From HGM04593 sp045646965 (GTDB lineage Bacteria; Bacteroidota; Bacteroidia; Bacteroidales; Bacteroidaceae), in the NCBI GenBank assembly GCA_045646965.1, contig JAZRLR010000030.1, forward strand, positions 1-38,898: a stretch of 38,898 nucleotides of DNA, given 5' to 3'. The notes beneath the pieces are model-generated. The model ran no database searches. It was not told the DNA's origin and was given only the letters and a program-made list of their open reading frames with translations. The position numbers and the translations under genes were made by a program. Each line of letters starts with the position of its first letter. Within the stretch, counting starts at the first letter, position 1. Positions 24,838-32,528 of this stretch are shown here, piece by piece.

Positions 24838-26133
24838 CTATGCCTCTCCTTTGTCGATGGCTGCAAGCAGGTCGGCCACGATGAAGCAACTGCCGCCTAC
24901 AAATATGAAATCGCGGGGCGCTGCGTCGGCTCTTGCAGCGTTGAGTGCTGCGGCTACGGTGGGGTAGCTCTCGCCGGTGAGGTTGTGCTTTGCCGCTTTC
25001 TCGCGCAGTTCCTCGGCAGGCATAGCGCGCTTGATGTTTGCGTTGGTGAAGTAGTATTTCGCGGTTGTGGGCATCATCGACAGCACGGTGTTTATGTCTT
25101 TGTCGCTCACCATTCCAAATACTATGCGCAGGGTGTCGCATTGCACGGCTGCAAGTTGCTTGGTTATGTATTCTATGCCGCCTATGTTGTGGCCTGCGTC
25201 GCACACGGTGCGCGGTGTGTCGGAGATTTTCTGCCAGCGTCCCATAAAACCTGTCAGGCGGCATACGTTTGAAAAGCCTGCCGCAATCTCTTTGCTGCCT
25301 ATTTTGTATTTTTTATTTACTAATTGGTCGATGGCGGTGAGTATGGTGGCTGCGTTTTTCTGCTGATAGCTGCCACATAGTTCTCCTGTAAATGTACTGT
25401 ACTTTTTGCTGTTGTATTCTATGCTGTCGCCCTTTTCGGTAATTGAGTTAAAGGGCTGCTCGTCCTGCGCAAAAAATATGGGTGCGTTCTTTTGTGCGGC
25501 TGTTTCTGTAAATATTTTTCGTGTGGCGTCGGTCGCTTCGCCTATGACAATGGGGATTCCTTCTTTTATTATTCCGGCTTTTTCTGCTGCGATTTTTTCA
25601 ACGGTGTCGCCGAGGAATTGCGTGTGGTCGAGGCTTATATTTGTGATGACGCTTATGTCGGGGGTGATGATATTTGTGCAGTCGAGCCTGCCGCCGAGCC
25701 CCACCTCGATGATTGCCACATCTACCTGCTGCTGCGCAAAACAGGTGAACGCCATAGCTGTGGTGAGCTCAAAGAACGAGGGTTGCAACGGCTCAAAGTA
25801 TGCTTTGTGTTTCTCGACGAAATCGACGACAAATTCGCGGCTTGCGGGCACGCCGTTTATTCTTATGCGCTCGCGGAAGTCGATGAGGTGGGGCGAGGTG
25901 TAGAGTCCCACCTTGTAGCCCGCCTCTTGCAGTATGGCTGCAAGGGTGTGCGAGGTGGAGCCTTTGCCGTTGGTGCCTGCAACGTGTATGGTGCGGAATT
26001 TGCGGTGGGGGTTGCCCAAGTGGTTGTCGAGGGCTATGGTATTGGCAAGCCCCTCTTTGTAAGCAGCACCGCCTACTTGTTGAAAGGGCGGTGCGCAGTT
26101 AAAAAGATATTCGACTGTTTCGTCGTATGTCAT
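24838..26133 (-). CDS. folC: Bifunctional folylpolyglutamate synthase / dihydrofolate synthase
   Basis: FolC joins glutamate to dihydropteroate and extends the glutamate tail of folates, using ATP. The 431-residue product has the Mur-ligase fold: P-loop VAGTNGKGSTS (51-61), LYTSPHLIDFRERIRINGV (about 77-95), VDVAIIEVGLGGRLDCTN (about 138-155), DHTQFLGDTVEKIAAEKAGI with the metal-binding His and the modified-lysine region (about 169-188), and a C-terminal domain from DTPRTVCDAGHN (about 294). It is the last gene of grpE-dnaJ-folC, 7 nt after dnaJ. No strong terminator follows. Confidence 0.95.
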   Translation of the reverse strand: MTYDETVEYLFNCAPPFQQVGGAAYKEGLANTIALDNHLGNPHRKFRTIHVAGTNGKGSTSHTLAAILQEAGYKVGLYTSPHLIDFRERIRINGVPASREFVVDFVEKHKAYFEPLQPSFFELTTAMAFTCFAQQQVDVAIIEVGLGGRLDCTNIITPDISVITNISLDHTQFLGDTVEKIAAEKAGIIKEGIPIVIGEATDATRKIFTETAAQKNAPIFFAQDEQPFNSITEKGDSIEYNSKKYSTFTGELCGSYQQKNAATILTAIDQLVNKKYKIGSKEIAAGFSNVCRLTGFMGRWQKISDTPRTVCDAGHNIGGIEYITKQLAAVQCDTLRIVFGMVSDKDINTVLSMMPTTAKYYFTNANIKRAMPAEELREKAAKHNLTGESYPTVAAALNAARADAAPRDFIFVGGSCFIVADLLAAIDKGEA

Positions 26134-26140
26134 ATATTAT

Positions 26141-27292
26141 TTAATCGAAGAAGTTTCTGAATCGGCGGAAAATCTGGTCTTTGATACTCTCGCTGGGGCT
26201 GAAGTTGTCGGACTCTTTGAAACGCTCCATTGCTTTCTTTTCGTCTTTTGAGAGTGACTCGGGTATATACACGCTGATATTTACCACGATGTCGCCCTTA
26301 CCGTAGCCGTTGAGCGAGGGGAGTCCCTTGCCGCGCAAGCGGAGCACCTTGCCGGGCTGTGTGCCTGCGTCGATGGTTACCTTTGCCTTGCCGTCGATGG
26401 TGGGTATCTCGGCAACGCCGCCGAGTGTGGCTGTGGGTATGTCGAGCAAAAGGCTGTATATGAGGTCGTTCTCGTCGCGCACAAGCTGCGGGTGCTTCTC
26501 TTCTTCTATCTGTATGAGAAGGTCTCCGTTTATACCGTTGTGCTTTCCTGCGTTACCTGCACCGCGCTTTTGCAGCTGCATTCCGTCGGCTACACCTGCG
26601 GGTATCTGTATCTCCACAACCTCTTCGCCCATAACGACGCCTTCGCCGCCGCAATGCTTACATTTGTTCTTTATTATCTTACCTGTGCCGTTGCAGCGTG
26701 TACAAGCGACCTCGGTGCGCATCATTCCAAAGAAACTCTGCTGTGTGCGCACCACGCGGCCTGTTCCACCGCACTCGGGGCAGGTCTCCATTGCGTTGCC
26801 CTCGGCTCCGCTGCCGCCGCAGTGCTGACAAGCGATGTTCTTTTTGAGCTTGAATTTCTTGGTTACGCCGTTGGCAATCTCCTGTAGGGTGAGCTTTACC
26901 TTCACGCGCAGGTCGCTGCCGCGGAAACGTGCGGGGCCCGAGCTGCGTCCGCCGCCAAAGCCTCCGAAACCGCCGAATCCTCCACCGCCGCCGAAGATGT
27001 CGCCGAACATTGAGAAGATATCGTTCATATCCATACCTGCACCAAAGCCGCCGCCTCCGGCTGCTCCGTTCACGCCCTCAAAACCATATTGGTCGTAACG
27101 CGCTTTTTTGTCGGCGTCGCTGAGTACGCTGTATGCCTCGGCAGCCTCCTTAAACTTTTCCTCGGCCTCTTTGTCGCCGGGGTTCTTGTCGGGGTGATAC
27201 TCAATCGCTTTTTTGCGATATGCCTTTTTTATTTCGTTTGCCGACGCGCTTCTGTCCACGCCCAGCACTTCATAGTAGTCTCTCTTTGCCAT
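26141..27292 (-). CDS. dnaJ: Chaperone DnaJ (Hsp40)
   Basis: DnaJ delivers unfolded proteins to DnaK and triggers its ATPase. The 383-residue product has all four parts: J domain (2-68) with the HPD triad in YHPDKNPGD (about 32-40); a Gly/Phe-rich stretch (about 75-120); four zinc-binding repeats CQHCGGSG, CPECGGTG, CTRCNGTG and CKHCGGEG (about 155-220); and the C-terminal substrate-binding and dimer domains (about 225-370). It lies 9 nt after grpE. dnaK itself is not in the window, a common layout in Bacteroidota. Confidence 0.97.
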   Translation of the reverse strand: MAKRDYYEVLGVDRSASANEIKKAYRKKAIEYHPDKNPGDKEAEEKFKEAAEAYSVLSDADKKARYDQYGFEGVNGAAGGGGFGAGMDMNDIFSMFGDIFGGGGGFGGFGGFGGGRSSGPARFRGSDLRVKVKLTLQEIANGVTKKFKLKKNIACQHCGGSGAEGNAMETCPECGGTGRVVRTQQSFFGMMRTEVACTRCNGTGKIIKNKCKHCGGEGVVMGEEVVEIQIPAGVADGMQLQKRGAGNAGKHNGINGDLLIQIEEEKHPQLVRDENDLIYSLLLDIPTATLGGVAEIPTIDGKAKVTIDAGTQPGKVLRLRGKGLPSLNGYGKGDIVVNISVYIPESLSKDEKKAMERFKESDNFSPSESIKDQIFRRFRNFFD

Positions 27293-27301
27293 ATTGTGTG
27301 C

Positions 27302-27874
27302 TTATTCGCCTACTGCAACTTTTGCGTGGCGTATTACTTTTTCGTTTAATGTGTAGCCTGTCTGTACGCAGTCGAGCACTTTGCCTTTGAGCGATGCGTC
27401 GGGAACGGGTACGATGGCTATGGCCTCGTGGAAATCGGTGTCGAAATCTTTGCCTTCGGTCTCAATTTTCTCGAGGCCGTTCTGCTTGAGGATGCCTATA
27501 AATTTGTTGTAGATGAGCTCTACACCTGTAAGCATTTCGGCGGCTTTCTCGTCTTTTGACATATTTTGTATTGCACGCTCAAAGTCGTCGAGCACGGGCA
27601 GGATAGACTCGATTGCACGCTCGCCGCCGTTCTTTATGAGCTCGGCTTTCTCTTTGATGGTGCGCTTGCGGTAGTTGTCGAACTCGGCTACCTGACGCAG
27701 ATATTTATCCTCTAATGTGGCTATTTTTTCGTTGGCCTCGTCGAGCTTCTTTTGTAGCTGCTCCTCGGCTGTGAGTTCCACGTTTTCCTCGGTGCTGTTT
27801 TCCTCGGTTGTGGGGGTGTTTGTCTCGTCGATGTTCTCCTCGACAAATTCTTTATCCATCTTTTCCTCTTTCAT
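27302..27874 (-). CDS. grpE: Nucleotide exchange factor GrpE
   Basis: GrpE releases ADP from DnaK in the chaperone cycle. The 190-residue product (MKEEKMDKEFVEENID) has the acidic disordered N-terminus (1-55), a long dimer-forming coiled coil (about 56-100, with AEFDNYRKRTIKEKAEL at 87-103) and the C-terminal beta domain ending with the GrpE signature region (about 140-188, including VQTGYTLNEKVIRHAKVAV). The start at 27874 is preferred to an upstream ATG that lies inside the promoter; the Met five codons further in is also possible. It leads grpE-dnaJ-folC. Confidence 0.93.
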   Translation of the reverse strand: MKEEKMDKEFVEENIDETNTPTTEENSTEENVELTAEEQLQKKLDEANEKIATLEDKYLRQVAEFDNYRKRTIKEKAELIKNGGERAIESILPVLDDFERAIQNMSKDEKAAEMLTGVELIYNKFIGILKQNGLEKIETEGKDFDTDFHEAIAIVPVPDASLKGKVLDCVQTGYTLNEKVIRHAKVAVGE

Positions 27875-27920
27875 ATTTTTTTGCGTTGTTTTTTTATGAT
27901 ATATGTAACAAAAATCTTGC

Positions 27921-27951
27921 CAAATGTATTTCTGGCGCATTTTGTGGCAAA
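27921..27951 (-). promoter_or_regulatory. Promoter of grpE-dnaJ-folC
   Basis: Minus-strand TTTG (27951-27948), exactly 19 nt, TACATTTG (27928-27921). No CIRCE-type inverted repeat is visible, so HrcA control is not supported here; expression looks housekeeping. Confidence 0.72.
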
Positions 27952-28099
27952 GTTACCGCTTTTGTGTGAATTAATGCGACATTTTGGCAGAATAAGTGCG
28001 TCGCCTGTCGCTGTTTTTGACAATTGTGCTGTATTTAAAGGAAAATTATTTATATTCGCATAGTTTTTAACAAACGTCGTCGCATATAGAATTTTTATT

Positions 28100-29632
28100 A
28101 TGGATTTTTCTAAAATTTCACTCTGTTCCGCAGCTCTTTTGTCGTCGCTTCAGCTCGTTGCCGACGATGTTTCGGTGGCTCGTCCCAATGTTTTGCTCAT
28201 ATATGCCGATGACCTTGGGTATGGCGATGTGGAATGTTATGGTGCGCAGGGTGTTAATACGCCAAATATTAATAGTTTACGTGATAGTGGTGCGATGTGT
28301 GCGAATGTGTATAGTGTAGCTTCGACGAGCACGCCTTCGCGCTATTCTTTGCTCACCGGAGAGTATGCCTGGAGGCGTAAAGGCACCGATGTGGCCGCGG
28401 GTAATGCGGCGATGATTATACCACCCGGAAAAATGACGGTTGCCGATGTCTTCAAGGAGGCGGGGTACCGCACTGCGGCCTTCGGAAAGTGGCACTTGGG
28501 ATTGGGCGATGTGACAGGCGGGCAGGACTGGAACGGGTTTATCTCGCCCTCGCCTGCCGATATAGGTTTTGACGAGCACTATATTATGGCTGCCACGGGC
28601 GACAGAGTACCCTGTGTCTTCATTGAGAACGGCAGGGTGGCGGGGCACGACGCCTCTGCACCCATTGAGGTGAGTTATGTGGCCAATTTTGAGGGTGAGC
28701 CCACGGGTAAAGAAAACCCCGAACTGCTCTATAATTTAAAGTCGAGTCACGGGCATAATATGTCTATAATCAATGGAATAGGTCGTATTGGTTATATGAA
28801 AGGTGGAGGCTCGGCGCTGTGGAAGGACGAGAATATTGCCGACTCAATAACTGCCCGTGCCGTGAGCTTTATACGCGAGCACAGGGATGAGAACTTTTTT
28901 ATATATTTTGCGGCAAACGATATTCACGTGCCACGTTTCCCTCACGAGCGTTTCAGAGGGGTGAGTGAAATGGGGTTGCGCGGCGATGCTATAGCACAGT
29001 TCGACTGGTCGGTGGGGCAGCTTATGGGTGCCTTGCGTGAGTGCGGGCTGCTCGAAAATACCCTTGTGATTTTGACAAGTGACAACGGCCCCGTGGCCGA
29101 CGACGGATATGACGACAAGGCCGAGGAACTGCTTGGCGGGCACTCTCCCACGGGTGGCCTGCGCGGTGGTAAATACAGCGCTTTCGAGGGAGGCGCAAGG
29201 GTGCCTTTCATTGTGTCGCACTCCTTGCTCGTGGAGCGTGGCAGCAGCTGCGACGCGCTCATTTCGCAGGTCGATTTTATGCCTGTGATGGCGGCGCTCT
29301 TGGGGGTGGAACTTCCATCGACGGCGGCTCCCGACGGCGGTAATTACCTTGCTTCGTGGCTCGGAAAGAGTGACGGCGGGCGTGAGTATGTGGTGACGCA
29401 GGCGTCGAACCACACGCTGTCGGTAAGAACGCGCGAGTGGAAATATATTGAGCCGAAAGGCGGCCCTTCTATGGTGCCGTGGGGGCCCCGCATAGAGACG
29501 GGGTACTCGCAGGAAGCGCAGCTGTTTGATATGCGCGTGGAGGGCGAGAGTGTAAATGTGGCGGCTGAAAATGCGGCGGTGCTCAACGAGATGCGTGCTT
29601 TGTTGCAGGCTGTAAAAAACGGAGAAAAATAG
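28100..29632 (+). CDS. Exported sulfatase of the S1 family, serine-type
   Basis: S1 sulfatases hydrolyse sulfate esters using a formylglycine made from Cys or Ser. The 510-residue product has a short signal-like N-terminus (about 1-21), metal-binding YADDLGYGD (35-43), and the maturation motif as STPSRYSLLTGEY (77-89), so Ser77 is the residue converted, which needs an anaerobic anSME enzyme. GKWHLG follows at about 128-133. FFIYFAANDIHVPRFPHERF (about 265-284) and LVILTSDNGPV (about 320-330) complete the fold. Substrate is unknown; the IHVPR block resembles glycosaminoglycan or mucin-sugar sulfatases. A helicase gene starts 4 nt after the stop. A possible -7 (TATATTCG, 28051-28058) lies upstream. 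Confidence 0.9.
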   Translation: MDFSKISLCSAALLSSLQLVADDVSVARPNVLLIYADDLGYGDVECYGAQGVNTPNINSLRDSGAMCANVYSVASTSTPSRYSLLTGEYAWRRKGTDVAAGNAAMIIPPGKMTVADVFKEAGYRTAAFGKWHLGLGDVTGGQDWNGFISPSPADIGFDEHYIMAATGDRVPCVFIENGRVAGHDASAPIEVSYVANFEGEPTGKENPELLYNLKSSHGHNMSIINGIGRIGYMKGGGSALWKDENIADSITARAVSFIREHRDENFFIYFAANDIHVPRFPHERFRGVSEMGLRGDAIAQFDWSVGQLMGALRECGLLENTLVILTSDNGPVADDGYDDKAEELLGGHSPTGGLRGGKYSAFEGGARVPFIVSHSLLVERGSSCDALISQVDFMPVMAALLGVELPSTAAPDGGNYLASWLGKSDGGREYVVTQASNHTLSVRTREWKYIEPKGGPSMVPWGPRIETGYSQEAQLFDMRVEGESVNVAAENAAVLNEMRALLQAVKNGEK

Positions 29633-29636
29633 TTTT

Positions 29637-30983
29637 ATGGAAAATGTGGACAAGATTCTTACAAGGGAGCAGGTTGCGGCTCTCAAAAATATGAATATAA
29701 ACGCGGTGAACGAGATGCAGCGCGCCTCGCTGTTGCACTGCCGCGAAAAGGGTAATATGGTGCTGCTCTCGCCCACAGGTTCGGGAAAGACACTTGCTTA
29801 TCTGCTGCCGCTGCTCGAGCGTCTGCGTGCCGACAGCCGCAAGGTGCAGGCTGTGGTGGTTGTGCCCACGCGTGAGCTTGCCAAGCAGGTGAATGAGGTG
29901 TGGCGCTCTATGCGATTGCAGCAGCTTATGATTGCACTCTATGGTGGCCGCCCCGTGGAGCAGGAGGCTGCAATGTTTGGAGGTGCATCGCCTGCCGTGG
30001 TCGTGGGTACGCCCGGTCGTCTCATCGACCACCTCGAAAGGGGTACCTTTGGTGTGGACGGCTGTTCGTTGCTTGTGATAGACGAGTTTGACAAATGTCT
30101 GGAGATGGGCTTCCGCGAGGAGATGCAACGCCTCACGGAGCTTCTGCCGTCGGTGCAGGCGCGTTATCTGCTGTCGGCGACCGATGCCGAGGAGATACCG
30201 CAGTTTGCGGGTGCCGACGACGCGCAGCGTCTCGACTTTCGCGGTGTGGGAGAGGAGCCCGTCTCTCGTACCTCTTATTATAAAGTAACTATTCCTTACG
30301 AGGAGCGTATGCAGCGTCTGTTCCGTTTGCTTTGCTCGTTCGAGGGCGAGCCTGCCATTGTCTTCTGTAATTTCAGGGAGACGGTCGATGAGGTGCGCTC
30401 TTTTCTTGCGAAGTGCGGGCTGCGTTGTGCGGCTTACCACGGAGCTATGGAGCAGAAGGACCGCGAGCTCGCGCTCTATCGCTTCACAAGCTCGTGCGTG
30501 AATGTTATGGTGAGCACCGACCTTGCCGCGCGAGGTCTCGACATAGATAATGTGCGCCACGTGGTACATTTTCAGCGTGCCTTGTCGGCCGAGATATTTA
30601 CACATCGCAACGGCCGCACAGCCCGTTGGGAGGCCGACGGTGCGGTGTATATGCTGCTCTACGAGGGCAAGGAACTGCCCGACTTTGTGCCCGACGGGGT
30701 GGAGGAGTATGCTTTGTCTGCCGCGCCCCAGCAGCCTTGCATAGCGCAGTGGACGGCGCTCTACATAGGCAAAGGAAAGCGCGACAAGATAAGTCGTGGC
30801 GACCTTGCCGGTTTCTTTATGAAGAAGGGTGGCTTGAAACCCGACGAGGTGGGCTCTATCGTGGTGTTTGACCGATACTCCTACGTGGCGGTGAAGATGA
30901 ATAAAATGCGTGCCGTGCTCAAGCAGGTGGCAGGTGAGAAGATAAAAGGCCTTAAAACAATTATTGAACCGGTGAGGGGGTAA
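29637..30983 (+). CDS. DbpA-like DEAD-box RNA helicase with a DEFD motif
   Basis: DEAD-box helicases remodel RNA with ATP; DbpA-type members act on 23S rRNA. The 448-residue product shows motif I SPTGSGKT (about 44-51), Ia PTRELA, Ib TPGRL, motif II as DEFD (about 149-152) rather than DEAD, motif III SAT (about 180), motif V STDLAARGLDID (about 293-304) and motif VI as HRNGRTARW (about 323-331) rather than HRIGRTGR. The last 75 residues (SRGDLAGFFMKKGGLKPDEV and on) look like a DbpA RNA-binding domain. The gene lies 4 nt after the sulfatase and is probably co-transcribed, though a functional link is unlikely. Confidence 0.9.
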   Translation: MENVDKILTREQVAALKNMNINAVNEMQRASLLHCREKGNMVLLSPTGSGKTLAYLLPLLERLRADSRKVQAVVVVPTRELAKQVNEVWRSMRLQQLMIALYGGRPVEQEAAMFGGASPAVVVGTPGRLIDHLERGTFGVDGCSLLVIDEFDKCLEMGFREEMQRLTELLPSVQARYLLSATDAEEIPQFAGADDAQRLDFRGVGEEPVSRTSYYKVTIPYEERMQRLFRLLCSFEGEPAIVFCNFRETVDEVRSFLAKCGLRCAAYHGAMEQKDRELALYRFTSSCVNVMVSTDLAARGLDIDNVRHVVHFQRALSAEIFTHRNGRTARWEADGAVYMLLYEGKELPDFVPDGVEEYALSAAPQQPCIAQWTALYIGKGKRDKISRGDLAGFFMKKGGLKPDEVGSIVVFDRYSYVAVKMNKMRAVLKQVAGEKIKGLKTIIEPVRG

Positions 30984-31025
30984 GTGACTCACTTTTTAAT
31001 TAATTTCCATAAGAGAAGGATTGTT

Positions 31026-31142
31026 TTGTCTACAAAAGTAGCGCCTTTGTTCGCGGCTTTCTTGTCGGCACTGTTAAGGGGTGGCTCGTCCCAAAGCAAG
31101 AAGGGTAAATGCACCTCTTGTGGTGGAACAGGACAGATGTAA
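31026..31142 (+). CDS. Possible 38-residue CxxCGGTG mini-protein (TTG start)
   Basis: I do not recognise this gene. A frame from TTG at 31026 to TAA at 31140-31142 encodes a hydrophobic N-terminal part (VAPLFAAFLSALL, residues 5-17), a Ser/Lys linker and KCTSCGGTGQM at the end. The C-terminus is like one DnaJ-type CxxCxGxG zinc repeat. A purine-rich AGAGAAGGA (31012-31020) stands 5 nt before the TTG. A strong terminator begins 20 nt after the stop. There is no ATG in frame, so the start is uncertain and the whole gene could be chance. Confidence 0.38.
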   Translation: MSTKVAPLFAAFLSALLRGGSSQSKKGKCTSCGGTGQM

Positions 31143-31162
31143 AAGGGTTTTACTTCCTTTTG

Positions 31163-31195
31163 ACAGCCGGGAGTGTTGCTCTCGGCTGTTATTTT
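31163..31195 (+). terminator. Terminator of the sulfatase-helicase unit
   Basis: An 11-bp stem (31163-31173 with 31179-31189, one G-T pair), 5-nt loop, followed by TTATTTTG. The T-run is interrupted but the stem is strong. Confidence 0.72.
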
Positions 31196-31300
31196 GTGTA
31201 TAAAAATGCAGTAAATGGGTGTTTTTCGGGCTGTTGATAACTTTTTTTCAAAAAAACTAAAAAAAGAGTGCGCCAAATTATTCCTCTAAAAATAATTAGG

Positions 31301-31308
31301 TATATTTG
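31301..31308 (+). promoter_or_regulatory. -7 element for the serine operon leader
   Basis: TATATTTG followed by C is an excellent -7 element; the -33 region 19 nt upstream lacks TTTG. Predicted start near 31314, giving a leader of about 137 nt before serC. Confidence 0.55.
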
Positions 31309-31346
31309 CAAGCGCTTCGGAACAGGGTTGGGTTTTGAAGGGTTAT

Positions 31347-31404
31347 AATAGAGTCTGCGTGCCGCGCAATATTGCAACGGTTGCACGCAGTCTATTCGTT
31401 TTTT
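31347..31404 (+). promoter_or_regulatory. Terminator-like hairpin in the serC leader (attenuator or small-RNA end)
   Basis: Two stems in register, 31347-31352 with 31391-31396 and 31355-31362 with 31383-31390, form a 14-bp stem with a 2-nt bulge (31353-31354) around a 20-nt loop. Two bases later comes T6 (31399-31404). This is an intrinsic-terminator shape 47 nt before the serC ATG and downstream of the only good promoter. Either it attenuates the serine operon or it ends a separate RNA of about 90 nt (31314-31404). No match to a riboswitch I know. Confidence 0.6.
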
Positions 31405-31450
31405 ATATATATTGAAGAAATTAAAACAAAAAATAGATATTATTTGAATT

Positions 31451-32518
31451 ATGAAAAAGATTAACTTTAACGCAGGCCCGTCAATTATGCCCCAGGAGGT
31501 GTTTGACGCTGCTGCAAAATCGGTTCTTGATTTTAATGGCATCGGCCTTTCTATATTGGAGATAAGTCACCGCTCAAAGGATTTTGTCGCCGTGCTCGAC
31601 GAGGCGCGTGCTCTCTTCAAAGAGCTTCTCGATATTCCCGACGGATACACAGTGCTCTTCCTTGGAGGTGGTGCAAGTATGCAGTTCTGTATGGTGCCCT
31701 TCAACTTCCTCAAGAAAAAGGCTGCCTATCTGAACACCGGAACCTGGTCGTTGAAGGCCCTCAAGGAGGCGCAGCTCGTGGGTGAGGCCGTTGAGGTAGC
31801 TTCGTCAAAGGACAAGCTCTACAGCTACATTCCCAAGGATTACGTTATCCCTGCCGACGCCGACTATTTCCACATTACAACAAATAATACAATCTACGGA
31901 ACAGAGATTCGTCACGATATAGACTCTCCCGTGCCCCTCATCGCCGATATGTCATCGGATATTTTCTCTCGTCCCATCGATGTGAGCAAATATAACTGTA
32001 TCTACGGCGGTGCGCAGAAGAACCTCGCTCCCGCGGGTGTGGCCTTTGCAATTGTGAAGGAGGATGCTCTCGGTCAGGTTGATCGCAAAATCCCCACAAT
32101 GCTCAACTACCAGACACACATCGACGGTGGTTCAATGTATAACACTCCTCCCGTGTTCCCCATCTATGTGGCACTCGAGAACCTGCGTTGGATAAAGGCA
32201 CAGGGTGGTGTCAAGGAGATGCAGCGTCGTGCCGAGGAGCGTGCGCAGCTTCTCTACGATGAGGTAGACCGTAACCGTCTCTTCAAGGGCACAGCTGCCG
32301 TTGAGGACCGCTCAATTATGAATATCGACTTTATTATGGCCGATGAGTACAAAGAGCTCGAGGCCGACTTTATGCAATTTGCCACAGCAAACGGTATCTG
32401 CAACATCAAGGGACACCGTTCTATCGGTGGTTTCCGCGCATCGTGCTACAACGCTATGCCCTTGGAGGGTGTGCAGCGCCTCGTGGAGTGTATGAAGGAG
32501 TTTGAACGTACCAAATAA
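31451..32518 (+). CDS. serC: Phosphoserine aminotransferase
   Basis: SerC transaminates 3-phosphohydroxypyruvate to phosphoserine with PLP, the second step of serine synthesis. The 355-residue product has the family length and blocks: NFNAGPSIMPQEV (5-17), ISHRSKDF (38-45), LGGGASMQFCMVPFN (71-85), TNNTIYGTE (144-152), the PLP-binding Lys190 in YGGAQKNLAPAG (185-196) and GFRASCYNAMPLEGV near the C-terminus. It is the first gene of serC-serA-DUF1015-yigZ; the serA ATG follows 10 nt after its stop. Confidence 0.97.
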   Translation: MKKINFNAGPSIMPQEVFDAAAKSVLDFNGIGLSILEISHRSKDFVAVLDEARALFKELLDIPDGYTVLFLGGGASMQFCMVPFNFLKKKAAYLNTGTWSLKALKEAQLVGEAVEVASSKDKLYSYIPKDYVIPADADYFHITTNNTIYGTEIRHDIDSPVPLIADMSSDIFSRPIDVSKYNCIYGGAQKNLAPAGVAFAIVKEDALGQVDRKIPTMLNYQTHIDGGSMYNTPPVFPIYVALENLRWIKAQGGVKEMQRRAEERAQLLYDEVDRNRLFKGTAAVEDRSIMNIDFIMADEYKELEADFMQFATANGICNIKGHRSIGGFRASCYNAMPLEGVQRLVECMKEFERTK

Positions 32519-32528
32519 TAAAAATATT

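Noticed and set aside
27860..28000. CIRCE/HrcA operator in front of grpE
   Set aside because: I looked for the TTAGCACTC inverted repeat and found none.
29583..30992. A 469-codon minus-strand frame opposite the helicase
   Set aside because: The helicase motifs on the plus strand are unambiguous; the antisense product is His/Arg-rich with no recognisable domain.
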